DNA of 64,000 nt from Pycnopodia helianthoides (taxonomy: Eukaryota; Echinodermata; Asteroidea; Forcipulatida; Asteriidae): assembly GCA_032158295.1 (NCBI GenBank), contig CM063258.1, positions 8,884,583 through 8,948,582 on the forward strand, written 5' to 3'. Below, in pieces: positions 1 through 12,900 of this stretch; positions within the stretch are counted from its first letter, which is position 1; each line of letters begins with the position of its first letter. The notes beneath the pieces are model-generated. The model made no database searches, was not told where the DNA came from, and saw nothing but the letters and a program-made list of their open reading frames with translations. The translations under genes and the position numbers were made by a program.

Positions 1-85
1 ATGCCTGTGGAATTTGTTCACAGGACTCGGGGAAAGTTCTGAGTATACAGTGCTTCACATATTTCGGTGTTAGCGTAAAAAGAAA
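1..85 (+). repeat. 3' tail of tRNA-derived SINE (family S2)
   Basis: This stretch matches, in plus orientation, the tail of the element that lies reverse-complemented at 8607-8765 (shared words such as ACTCGGGGAAAG and GAGTATACAGTGCTT). The tRNA-like head would lie upstream of the window. Confidence 0.7.
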
Positions 86-1264
86 GACAGAAAGTCTATA
101 TCCCCGATGCAAACTTACCCCCTAAATAATACAACAGGTATGTTATTTTAAAAAAAGTTAGCACTTATTTTAATGATTATTTACATCTTTAAACAAAAAA
201 GGAGGTATTAACATTTAACAGCTAATTTCAGTGTTGTACTTTTTGGGGTACTATTTCAAATGTACTGTAAACGAGAACATGATCAGGGTTGCAAGATTGG
301 CAGAGAGAGTCGTTGTGCTATGTTTGGCCCTACCACTGCTTGCTGTGTGCAACTTTTTCAACACACGGATAGACCCTGTATTTAAAAGTAGGTTTTCTTA
401 CAAAAGGCAAGAAAGTCAGGACAAAAGTATAAATATAAACAAGATATGAGTGTCAATTTGTCCACAAGTTATGTAAGTACTGAAATGGTAGATAAAACAA
501 TGGCAGAAAATGCAATTGGCTAAATATAAAAAACATACTAAAAGTGGAACAAATAAATTTTCCGAGAGATTAATGATTCTCAAGAGTACATTTTTTTGTT
601 TTAACAGAGCAAGTCGTTTATCAGTACAAGCATTTCTTATGCAATCTGCGCAAGACTTGCACAGTTCATGTCCAGCTTAAAAGTTACAAATATATGACAT
701 GAGAAAACAGAATTAGCAGTTGCTAACTGCTTCCCAACCATAAGGACTTATGGTACAAAAATGGCAAAAATAGTTAAACGGCAGTGGTTACTTTTGGTAA
801 TTACTCAAGCAATACTTTACCATCAAAACTTCCTTGGTAAGGAGCACCTGCTGATAGTATAAAACATTTCATGAGAAATTTTGAGCAACTTTGATGACCG
901 ATTGAGCCCAGATTTTCACAGGTTTGTTATTCTATACATATGTTGGGATACAACGAATTGAGAATACTGGTCTTTGGCAATTACCAAAAGTATATCCTGC
1001 CTTTAAGGGCATGACTTTTCGACCCTTGCAGAGTCTTTCTAGCCTTTAGCCCTCGAGAATGGTCAAAACGTCAGGCCATTGACTATTTTTGGCAAATAAT
1101 GTAACAGAAGTTACCCTGAACTTACAAATCATTTAGTCCAAATTCATGTAAACAGTTGAAACACATTTGTAGTACTTTCTTACACTGGTCCAGATGCGTG
1201 TTTTGTGTTGTTCGGAACCGTGATGAAAGTCTGTTCAGACAGTACTGAGAGTCGCCTCCTTTCA
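86..1264 (-). other. 3' flank / probable 3' UTR of the IRS/DOK-like gene
   Basis: AT-rich DNA downstream of the stop codon of the minus-strand docking-protein gene. No coding frame here looks real. It probably holds the 3' UTR, but I saw no canonical AATAAA on the minus strand; an ATTAAA variant is present near position 170. A shortened family-A repeat occupies about 778-1012. Confidence 0.5.
778..1012. repeat. Family A MITE-like element, internally deleted
   Basis: Both ends resemble the full family A element (TTTTGGTAATTACTCAAG on the left, CTTTGGCAATTACCAAAAG on the right), but it is about 235 bp instead of about 375 bp. The middle, with the palindrome seen in the 11661 copy, is missing. 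Confidence 0.7.
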
Positions 1265-3999
1265 TTATAGAAAACTTTCCTTTTCGTCTTGCTCGGGATC
1301 GTTCAGAGAAACTCCAGAGTTTCTACTCGAAAGACGTCCGGTTTGGCCGTGCACAACGTGCCCAAAGTTCTCCTCGGCCGGCAGTGATCCGAAGTTGGTG
1401 TTCTCGTACTGTGAGCCGTTGGAGTTTGTGCGCGAGGAGCGAAGAGAAACGTTGTCCAGCGACGATCTCCCGAGGCTCCGATCGGAAAACGAGGAGGACT
1501 TTCCGAGATGAGACGAGCCGGACAGACGCCTGTCCACTGTGGCAGTGTTCTCATAATCGGAGGCGTTCGAGATTGTCCGAGAAGGTTTAAGCGAGATGCG
1601 GTCAGGCAGGGACTGCACCAGACTATGGGGCGGGGCAGGGGGGGAGGAGGATTGCACCAGATCACGGGGAGGGGGAGGGGGGGAGGAGGATTGCACCAGA
1701 TCACGGGGAGGGGGAGGGGGAGGAGTTTTTCGGTTTTTGCTTTTAGGCTTCACTTGGGGAGTGGATTGCTTGGTCATATCTGGGCTACCTTGCTTCTTAA
1801 CGCTCGAAAACCTCTTCACTTGTGCCTTCTGTGAGACATTACTTGTAGGCAGGCTCGGGAGGGGTCGGTTGATAAACTCTTGAGACGGAACAGGTCTTGC
1901 TCCCGGACTCGGAGAGTGCATTCTTAGGACACCAATGTCCACAGGAGATGAGGGTGCCATCACGGCGGCTGCGACAGGACTCGTCTGCGGGCGAACTTTC
2001 ACAAACGATTTTGTCTTCTCGGATGCGACAATATTTCCTTTGATGAAGGGCACGCTCTTCTCAACAGGACCAACCTGTGCCTTCGGGGAGGAGGACTGGA
2101 CGTCCGCTAGGGACGACTTGCTTGTCCTCTTCTCCGTCTTAGCCTCGTATTTGCTCTCACCTTCTCCTTCCTCTTTGGCTTCAGTCTTACCGTCCTGCCG
2201 GAAGATCTTCCGCGGGAAGTCAAATCTTCGCGACTTCTGCGATACGCCAACGCTCAAGTGACTAGCGGGTTTAACACCGGACACGTTGGGACTGCGCTTG
2301 ATGATCGGTTGGGGAAACAAAGGTGGGCCATCGCCAAGGATATCTGGAATTGACTGTGAACGCTTCAATAGAGAAGTGTTAGTCGATCTGGAAGGCTCTC
2401 GCTCAGGCTCCACTGCGTTAGTGTCACCTCGTCTGGAAGGAAGAACTGTTCCTTCCGTGTTTGACTTAGTTCTTTTCCTCAGCATCGCGAAAATACCTCT
2501 GCCTTTGCGGGATCGGGAGTGCGCTTGTTTACCTCTCGGAGATGTTGTCTGTTCGTCCCTCGTCTCTAAAGTATCCAGGATGTCACCTTCAGACCTAGAC
2601 CTCTTCATCTTAAACACGGGTTCTAAATATCCTTCTTCATTCTCCCGCTTCTCTCTTGTGGACCTTTCAGATGCTATTTCAGAGAGCTGCGCCTGTACCT
2701 CGCTCACCGACAGCACGGACCGTCTTTGGTTGTTGTTGTTGAAAGAATTCCTGTTTCCTTTGAATTCCTCATAAGGTGTAGGGTTATCATTCCGAGCGCC
2801 GAAGTCGGCAAATGGTGGCTGGACTGCTTGAGGGGACCCACAGTACGTGTTGAATTCGGGTGTGAAAGTGCCGGGTGGCGGCGGGGAAGGTAGCTCCCTG
2901 TTGCCCATCCAGGTGGGAGCCCTCGAACCCCTTCGGAGGGAAACTGCCAAGTCGAGAGATCCAAGCATTGGAGATCCTGCGGAGAATACCGATGAGATAG
3001 AGCTGCTTACCGAGGAGCTCCTGAACAGGTGACCCACAGACATTGACCTTCTAAGGGTTGTTGGTCTCTGCCGTAAGGGCAGCTCCTGGTACTGATGAGA
3101 TCCTAGCGTTCCGTCCTTCACAACGGTGTACCCTGGAAGTTCAGACAGGGGCCTTGACTGTGCCCCTACTTGAGGCCCCGGGTAATTTGCCCCTGGATTC
3201 TTGTCACCGAACTGGTGTTGGAAATATGAATGTCTGATCTGTTGATTTCGGCCGGTCTGATCTGCGTGAACATCGACAGCTGCAGTTACGTTGCTTGGGG
3301 GCCGGTATTTTTGCGGCTGCTGCTGTGGACCAGAATCTGCACTCCGGGGAGAAGTGACGAATCCCATGTTTCCAAAACCAGTCGGAATATTTTGTGGGCT
3401 AGGGCTGATTAAGGGCGTGTTCTCGTAACTGTTGGGCAACAGGGAGACCCCGGAGTTCTGATAGGGGTTCTGCCCGAGGCGAACGGCCATCATCTCGTAC
3501 TCCGTCATGCCGGTGCTGGGGTTGCTCACCATCCGCCTGAAATTGTCCGTCGTGACAAGATTCCCAGGGAATTCACCGCCTCTCACGCCCTGATGTATGT
3601 CCCCTTCAGATGCCCGATGAGCCCTGACCCCACTTGATGGGGTATTAGCGGCCGTCATGACAGCGTAGGGCGCGCAGTCTTGAGCCGGGTACCCTACTCC
3701 TTCCGGGCTCCTCTCCAAACTCCGTCCGCGCTCAGAGTAAGATCTCTGGAAGCTTGACGGTGGGGTCTTCAGGCTCTCTGGGAACGGGTTTTCCTGTCTT
3801 TCTACACTCCGGCCCATTTTGCTTTCAGAGTAAGTCCGTTGGAAAGTGGAGGACGGGCTCTTCCTGATACCCTCTTGCCGGGGAGGAAGCGGCGGGCCGG
3901 CCCCACTCGAAAGAACTTGAGGAGGAGGGTTGCTCCGGATTTGGATGCCTTGTGATCGAGGAGCCGGTGCAGGGGGCCTTTCCATTTGCTGATGTGCAA
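1265..3999 (-). CDS. Last exon: phosphotyrosine/proline-rich tail of the docking protein
   Basis: One exon codes for residues 276-1186 and ends in TAA at 1265-1267. The acceptor is TTTTAG just above 3999. The tail is low in complexity: repeated R-S/T-Y-S-E-x-x-x-R-S blocks near residues 330 and 365, basic Ser motifs of 14-3-3 type (RSMS, RSRSEGD, RSQS), the YxxM and YxN motifs listed for the gene, and a PPPPPRDLVQSSS-like repeat near the end. The opposite strand is open over long stretches only because the exon is G+C rich; those frames have no domain content. Confidence 0.9.
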
Positions 4000-6900
4000 C
4001 TAAAATGAAGAATACAAAATAAGAATGGAATTAAATTTTAGCACCAACCCTGTCAGTACTCAAAGAGAACTGGTTAACAATTCTAAGTCAACAATGAAAA
4101 AGAAGGCCACAAATGATGATTTACCCTTTCACCAGATATATTTGGTCCTTGGGAAAAAGTAGGAATATTGTATAGAGTACAAGAGCTGACCTACTGTACA
4201 TGTAAGGTACAGGCTTTTACAGATTTTTCTGGACATTTTATAACAAATTTGCTGATTTTTTCTGAGTAAAACAAAACAAAACGGGAAATCAAAATCAAGT
4301 AGGAAAATTTGTCATGGATGACATACATAGACAACAGAGTTGTGTAAAGGGCCATATTGCAATGATTGTAGACACCACAAAGCCTGTGAAGTGATGTTGA
4401 AAAAAAAGCTGGCACAATTTGCACACAGGTTAATAAAGGAAGAGTGACAATTGTAAGGAGATTGCAATGTGCAGTATTGCCAGTGTTTTTTAAGAGGGGC
4501 TCCAAGGTCAAATTGAGATTTTTGTGATGCACTCATTTCCCAATAGATAGAGTACTCATAGAAGCAGGGGAAAAAGTTACTATCTCCATGAAAATGGTGC
4601 AAAATATCATTTTATGTGATACTCATTCAGAGCGAAATTTGAAACATGACGTCACCAGACAGCAAAAAAAAAATGGGTCTGTACATTCCAAAGAGGAATT
4701 TCTGCGCCAGTCATGGGCTCAAAATTCAATGCCGTTTTGATTGAACATCGTCAGAATTCAGGAATGAACTGCAAATTGTCTGTACAAAATTGTACAGACC
4801 GTGAAGTGTGACATCATCAAACGTTTTCAGATTTTAACCAAAACTACACTTGAAGGGTATCAAAGTACAGTGGCAATCTACACCATTTTAGCGTGAGGTT
4901 TTAGAGACTTGTAATATTTGGTCCATTTTTTATAAGGACTCTATCTATTGAAAAATGAGTGAATCTCAAAACTGAATTTGACCTTGGAGCTGCTCTTTAA
5001 AATGTCTGATAACCTCAAGTCTACAATAAGTCTAGATGAGCCGCCTTTTCTACCCTTCAAAACGATGCATTGCTATGCACTGCAAAGCACACAGTATTAG
5101 TACAGCGTAGGCCATTTGCATTGAACAGAGGCAAGAGGGGAAATTGGATTTCCTATCGTCGAAACTTGTTCCTGTTTGTGTGTTCCTCAGAGTCCCTGTT
5201 TTTGTGGTTGTTTGTTTTTTCTCTCACAAAAACCAAACCATCGTAACACGAATTGGCCTAACCAATGAATCACTAGATTTGCCATTTTGGCGCTTTCTCA
5301 AAGTGGCGAACCAAGATTCGCCGCCCTCTATCCATTGAAATAAATAGCGAACCAAGATTCGCCGCCCTCTATCCATTGAAATAAATAGCGCTGGCACAGT
5401 GCCAAACACGAGTGGTAAGACTCTTTGCATTTTCATGAAACGGCAAACCTGTTGACCTATATAAGTTCAGCGTTTTCACGAATCGGCAAATCTCAATTTG
5501 CATTGGTTTGTACACAGCGCTCTGCATGCATGTTTCTCTTGCTCATTTTCACAAAGTGACAAATGTTTCTTTTGCTCATTTTCACAAAGTGACAAATGTT
5601 GCTCTTGCTCGTTTTCACAAAGTGACAAATGTTTCTTTTGCTCATTTTCACAAAGTGACAAATGTTGCTCTTGCTCGTTTTCACAAAGTGACAAATGTTT
5701 CTCTTGCTCATTTTCACAAAGTGACAAATGTTTCTTTTGCTCATTCTCACAAAGTGACAAATGTTGCTCTTGCTCGTTTTCACAAAGTGACAAATGTTTC
5801 TTTTGCTCATTCTCACAAAGTGACAAATGTGTCTTTTGCTCGTTTTCACAAAGTGACAAATGTTTCTTTTGCTCATTTTCACAAAGTGACAATTGTTTCT
5901 GTTGCTCTCTTTCACTTTCGTGAAAACGGGGACGGTGCTGTGACCAACTTTGTACTCCCCCCAAATCATTTTTTGTACACACCTTCTTGTGCCCTGTGCA
6001 AGCGATCGTATCCTACAGTGGTCCCTCGGCTGTGAGGGACAGGGACAGCCACACTGGCTGACAGGGTCCCTGCACTCAGAACTGCTTTGGAGAAGAGAGG
6101 ATTACGGTGCGAGATGGGAGGGAAGGAAGAGGGTGAAAAATGGTTAGCAGTGGTTAGATTTTTTTTATTTTTAAAGGCAGGATATACTTTTGGTAGTTGT
6201 CAAAGACTAGTCTCCCCATTTGGTTGTATCCCAACTTACACACAAAATAACAACCATGTGTAAATTTGGGCTCAATTAGTCATCGAAAATGCAAGAAATA
6301 ATGAACGAAAAAAACACCCTTCTTGCAAAGAATTGTGTGCTTTCAAATGCCTGAGAAAGACTTCGCGCCTGAAGCTTTTCTCAGATTCAAATATTTCAGT
6401 GAGAAATAACCTCTTTCTCAAAAACTGCATTACTTCAAAGGGAGCTTTTTTCACAATGTTTTATAGTAACAGCAGCTCTCAGGTGCTCCTGAGCAAGTAA
6501 GTTTTTATGGTAATGTATTTCTTGAGTAATTACCAAAAGTATCCATTGCCTAGCTTGAGGTACAAGAAGAAACATCAATACAGGAAATGGTAGTTGGATT
6601 GATTTTTATGCAGGGTGGAAGTGGAATGGTATTAAAAATAAACGTGCTGTAGAATTGTTTTAAAAATTGCACTGCAAACTATTCACAAGGTACACGTTTT
6701 ATGTCGCAGGTAAAAATGTACTTCATCTGTTGTATGAACAAATTTTGGTGATTATTTTTTAAAACCAAAGCAAAGATGTAATAACTGCATCCGGAATGAA
6801 GAATAGTGTTTTTGATTTTACCGTTACACCAATGTGTGATCCGTAGGGGAATATCAAATCTACAGGCATATTACTTGGGTGGGATTCAAACCAACGACCC

Positions 6901-9900
6901 CTGCATCCAAAGAGTAACATTCGCAGATGTGAACGTGTGTTAGGTAATAAAGGGTGCGTTGTAAGTAAACAGCATCAGTGCAGCTCTGAAGCCTTAGGCC
7001 CTCGTCACGGGTAGCAATTTGTTACGGCAGGCCTGGAATTAACGGAGGCCATGGCCTCTGCTGCCCTGGTCTTGGCATTGGTGCCCCTTCAAAAGTTTCC
7101 CAAGATGTCGCAAATGGAAGTGCCCTTTGCAGAATGAAAATGGCCTTGCCCTCTCAAAGATGAAATGCCAGGCCTGTTACAGCCAACTTTGAGGCAACCC
7201 ACTCCACTGCATTCAAAATGAACATTTCCGTGCCGCAGGAGGCAGTTTTTATTAACTGTCCCAGAAAAAAAGTTTGAACAAAATTTAAGAGTGAATTTTT
7301 CTTGCTTCTTGGAAATTGCCTGGAACTAGTTGCTAGTAAATTGCCCTGCGTGTATGACGTGACCCTTAAAAAATCTTACCATGAATCCTGACTATTTTCA
7401 CAGAGCTGCTTAAATAATTTTCTGCTAAGCAAAACTAAGGCGTAAATCAGCCAGTGATATGGTATTTTGGCTGGTAACCTTATTTTGGTAAGCCAAGTTT
7501 TTTTTGTGCCGAGCTACTTTTTGTGTTTAAAGCAGCTCTATGAAATTGGTGCCATGCCAGGATTCGAACCAGCTCTCTTTGAACAATTGAACTCGAATAC
7601 AGTAAGCCGGACCGCTTGATCACAATATTCAGTGACTATATCTCATATCTAAGCCACATTCAATCTAAAATATGCTTCCTGTTTTATATTTTAAATTTGT
7701 TTTCCTCCAACTTTGCACCTTTACCTGAGTAGTGTTAATGCATGATCACAAACCCCAAAACCGGGAGAATAAAAGACGAACTGCGCATGAAACGAATTTT
7801 AAACAGAGGGCGAACTTTCTAACTAATGGCGAGGGGTGCCCAACTTCTTTTTCATTTCATTTTCATTTATTAATTCCGGTTGTGAAGAAAGCAAATTTAA
7901 TCACTATACTAGCCAAGAACCCAGTGGAGAGAAGACAATGAAGGAAGATTCAGTTTTAAGAGGAAAACCCCAGAGAAATATTCCAGGGGAAAACCCACGC
8001 AATCAGGCAGGGACTGAAAAACCCAATCCACGTAGTGCCCCGGTGTGATTTGAAACTGGGGTCCCCAGAGGTGGAAGGCAAGGCAAGATACCACTACGCC
8101 GACCTGACTGTCCAAACATTTAAAATGAACACAGCCAGTGCCCAATTTTATAAAGCAGAAAATCGTGCTGAGCAAATGTTTCTGCTGAACGCAAGTTAGA
8201 AGGGAACCAGTCACAAACACACCACATGGTTTTCGGCTGGTAACCTCGTTTTTGTGCTTAACAGCTATATGAAGGCAAGATACCACTGCGCCAACCTGAC
8301 TGCCACTATGAAAACTATGTGAAAATGGTGAACTATTCCAGTACATACCCGAGCCGGTTCTTCGGTTGAGAAGGCCAAACGTGGCGAGGCTGAGTCGTTC
8401 ATATTCCTGCGCAACTTCCTCGTCAGTGGCCGGCTGGTCAGGGTCCATGCTTCCGTCATTCCTCTAGGGAAGGAACAAAGAATAATAAACACTGCATTTT
8501 GGTCTGACTCCCTGTATGTGTTGATGAGTATACCACTGAGTGAACATTTAAGCATTTCCGTAACATAAAAAACAAAATGCAATAACCTTGTTTATACTAT
8601 TTGGGTTTACCCTTTCACCGATGTGTGTAAAGCACTGTATACTCAGTACTTTCCCCGAGTTCTGTGAAAAAAAATCCACAGGCATGTTACTCGGATGGGA
8701 TTCAAACCCAAGACCTTTGCCATTCCAGAGCAGATGTCTTACCTACTAGACCACCGAGATTGCCCGGTAGCTAGAGGCAGTTTCGAATCCTATTTTTTTT
8801 TCTTTCACACACGGAACTCGGGGGAAGTACTGAGTATGCAGTGCTTTACACACACCGGTGAAAGGGTAAAACCAAATAATATTCTTTAACCACGGTGTAA
8901 ATTTAACATCTATTAACCTTCCTACTGTCAGTGACTCTTGGCAACATTTTCCAGTGAGTTGACCAACCATTTGAAACCATTCGACTGCCAAGGTTGTGTA
9001 TGGTGCCACAACTGTGCACAGAACTAACTGTGTACTGTGTACATGCATTCCCTCATGGTATCATATTTCAGGCTGGCATAGTTTATCTATCATTCAAAAC
9101 CACTTGAATGGTATTGAATGGTTAGACAGCAAGAGGGTTAAACCTTGTTTATATTGGTTTCAATCTCTCACCTGTGCCTGCATTTCGGTGGTGAAGGCGT
9201 CCAACAGGTCGTACATCTGTCCATCTTCACCGGGGTTTGTGCCGAAAAGGTAGTGCGCTTCGCCCATGGGGGCGCTGCGCCCTGCCTCAACGGAGAATGC
9301 GCCCGTCTCGGAGCTCTCAAAAATGCGAATGCTCTTCAGGGGCCACTGGGCAAGGAGAGATCTGGTTCTCTGCAGCAGGTGAAACAAAAATGGAAGCAAC
9401 AGCAGAACTATAAGAGTACGGTCCGTCTTTATTGTTGTGCTTACCACATGATTCTGTGGTTACAGCGCACTACAAACCAGAATTCTGCGTAAGCTCAGAT
9501 ATTTGTGATAAGCGTTGCAATGAAATAGGGGAACTAAAATGTTACTTCTTCGCATGACCAGTAGAAATAAAATGCACGGAATTTTGTTCTGTCTTGATTC
9601 TGTTGGACTGAGGATTGCACAAAATTAACCGACCATATCCCCACTTTCCCTTTAGGAACCTACCTTGAGTGCCAGAGTCAGACCCCATTTGGATATGTGG
9701 AGCAGGCACCTTGAACCCTTCGCTCCGATCCGCCTCATGGGATCAGATTCATCTGGCGTCACCTCGAAGCAGTATCCTTCAACATATAAAAAACACAGTA
9801 GTAAGACTTCAAGCGACAATTATTACCCGGAGTTTGAAAAAACTAATCACCAATCGTGTGAAGTGTAGAGGAATGCACCTAGGGTGCTGCTACGCTTCAT

Positions 9901-12900
9901 TTCCTCACGTACAAAGAGGCCAAAGGGTTCTGGAATTCATGCTCAAAATCTCCCTTTTTCATGGGTTATAGTGTAATCCCTGATTCCGGACCTTTGTCCT
10001 TTTGTTATACAAATGAAATGAGGATTACAAGAATGGACAGTATTTTTATTGTATTTGGCTCAATGGGAGGTAAGTTTGAGTGGTCAGAGAAATACCATGG
10101 CAAATTATCGGCCAAGATTTTTGCGATTCACGGTGAACGTATCCTCATACTCTCTTGAAAGAGAACAACAAATCCCGGTGCTTTTTATGAGAACCTTTGT
10201 TGTCTTTCCTTTGTCAAGTCAGGGTTTCCTTGCACAAAGATACTTTATTACTTTAAAAAATTATTCCTCCAGACGCTCTGAAAAGTTCTGAAAAAATAGT
10301 ACCGCGCAGACGCACGGTAAAAATCTTTTAATACCAACACGAAGTGGCTGAAAAGAGGATTGATAAAATAAAATAAAAAACTAACCTGGAAACTCCTGTC
10401 TCAGTTTGGTTTGGATCTGAAGATAGAACACCCACAGGTCCATGTTGGTCTCCGATTCAGACTGGAGCCGGTAGGACTCGTCTGGGGTACGGACCTCAAA
10501 GATGAAGCACTTGCCTGTAGCATCATGTTTCTTGTCGACCCGATAGTGTGGGGAGAGTTTAAGCTTGGCTGCAAAGTTGGGAAAACGTTCAAAGATGTAA
10601 GACCTGCGTTTTTTTGTACGCAACATTAATCTTACGCAAAAACTTGACCCTCCTCTTTTGCGACCATTCAATATTGTCCACATGGTTTTGGAAAGTAGAC
10701 ACAATGCTCGGTAAACATCCTATTCTCACACTGATCATGTGCCTATGTTGCAAAAAGGTTTGTCTGCATTGGTGGAAAAATGACTTTGTGATCTCCATCT
10801 TCTTTCAAACTGGTAGACCCCAGATTTCAAACTAAATTGACAAAGTTCAGTATACCATGCCCGATATGGGGCAGAGGGTCCCCCCCCCCAATGTTCCCAT
10901 TCTATAACACACTGTTTTCCTCTTGTATAGAACTCCCCCCCCCTAAAATCCTCAAAAGAATTCCTGAGATTCTAAGCACACAATGAAGACACAATAGGAG
11001 GGGGGGGGGGTACCCTCTGCCCCATATCGAGCACCAATTGAAATTCAGGGGCAGGGGATGGAGAGTCCTGGTACTTCCTGGAAGCAACAGAGGCAGTTCC
11101 CTCCGTTGCCCCTGGTCATTCTGCCTCGGTGCCCCCTCTGAATGTTCCAATAGAAATTTACAAACTCCTCATATAGATGCCCTTTACCAAGGAGAAAACG
11201 CCTTGGTGACCTTGCCCTTTCAAAAACTATCAAGCCTAAGGGGAGGTATGTTTATTGTCAGGTGGCCCAAGCATTTTGGACGGAATTGTAGGTTACACAA
11301 ATTGAAGATTCTCTCTTTCGTTACATTTTGTTTACGTTAAACCCCTCTTTGCATTTTTTGAAAACAGATCTTAAAAAAATAGATTTACCCTTCGGTGCCT
11401 CCGACTCAGTTGCTGGTTCTTTTTCATACATGAAGAGAAATGCGCACTCCTCTCCATCGTCTTCATCTGCTTGGCGTAGCAGGACAAAGTACCGCTTCTT
11501 CAAGGTACTGCTCTGACGATTCAAGAAACTCTTCTTCTTCGTTTCGGCACCGATGGCCTTCCGAAGCCATCCCTAAGTTATAACAAAAAGAACAATAAGC
11601 AGTCAGGGCTCGACTTTGGGGAATAAATCCACAAGAACACAGGGCTTGTAGCTCAAATGTTTAAAGTAACTGGACACCTTTGGTAATTGTCAAAGACCAG
11701 TCTTCTCACTTGGTGTATCTCAACATATGCACAAAATAACAAACCTGTGAAAATTTGAACTCACTTGGTCGTCGAAGTTGCGAGATAATAATGGAAGAAA
11801 AAACACCCTTGTCACACAAAGTTGTGTGTATTCAGATGCTTGATTTCGAGACCTCACGCGTGAGGTCTCAAAATCAATTCAAATATTTTACTGAGAAATT
11901 ACTTCTTTCTCAAAAACGTTTCTTCAGAGGGAGCCGTTTCTCACAATGTTTTATACTATCAATAGCCCTCCATTACTCGTTACCAAGTAAGTTTTTATGC
12001 TAACAATTATTTTGAGTAATTACCAATAGTGTCCAGTACCTTTAACTGAACCACAACATTTGTTAAGCCTACAAGACCCGAATCAAAAAGAGAGAAAAAC
12101 AAACTCTCTACACAGTGTCCCAATTAAACTGCTTTTTATTTGATCTGATGGGTAATTAAAATATATTTATCAGACTCAAAGTCAATATCTGTGGGGTGTT
12201 GTGGCCGAGCGGTTAAGAACACCGAACTCAAGCTCTGGTGTTTGTGTTCAGCAGAGTGTGGGTTCGAGTCCCGGTCGTGACACTTGTGTCCCTAAGCAAG
12301 ACACTTTACTATAATTGCTTCTCTCCACCCAGGGGTAAAATGGGTACCTGTGAGGGCAGAGATGGTTCTTGTGATTGATTTAGCTTAGTAGCGCATTATT
12401 TGTTGCACAGGCTGTATACTCCCCAGGGAGCTGAGATGGTTTAAGGAATGAAACTAATGGCCCAGTGACCAGGGGTAATAAGTGTGAAACGCTTTGAGAG
12501 CCCTTCGGGTGTGTAAAGCGCTATATAAAAAACCGAACATTATTATTATTATTATTAATATCTGAACATAATTTGTTTAACTTAAAAGACAAGGAGTGGT
12601 ATTATAAATTGTTGTCTTCAAAAACACAAAACCACTGGACTTGTCCGGTCGTAAGTTTACCGGCCCCGACACTAAAAACACTGGCCTCGGGCAGCTCAGG
12701 CCGGTGGTCCAGTGTAAATTTTGAGTCCTGGCTGTGCTGTGAGTACTAACCCCTCCTACTGTCTGACCATTCAATATCATTCATTGTGGTCTTTTGAATG
12801 ATAGATGAACTGATGCCAGCCTGCAATATCACTTTTAATTAATGCATCTTCACATTACACTGTTAGTTCTACGCACAGTTGTGCCACCAAACACAACCCA

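Noticed and set aside
1384..3412. Plus-strand open frames opposite the docking-protein last exon
   Set aside because: Antisense shadows of a G+C-rich exon; the minus frame carries recognisable motifs and correct splice phases.
5530..5915. Possible CRISPR-like array
   Set aside because: Units are adjacent, with no unique spacers, and the DNA is clearly eukaryotic.
5476..6035. Four long overlapping frames on both strands
   Set aside because: They exist only because a 33 bp unit without stops is repeated; they lie in an intron of the docking-protein gene and have no domain.
12191..12290. Possible leucine/serine tRNA gene
   Set aside because: A and B boxes are present, but the sequence runs into a SINE body with a TTA tail, and similar copies occur elsewhere; a tRNA-derived SINE explains it better.
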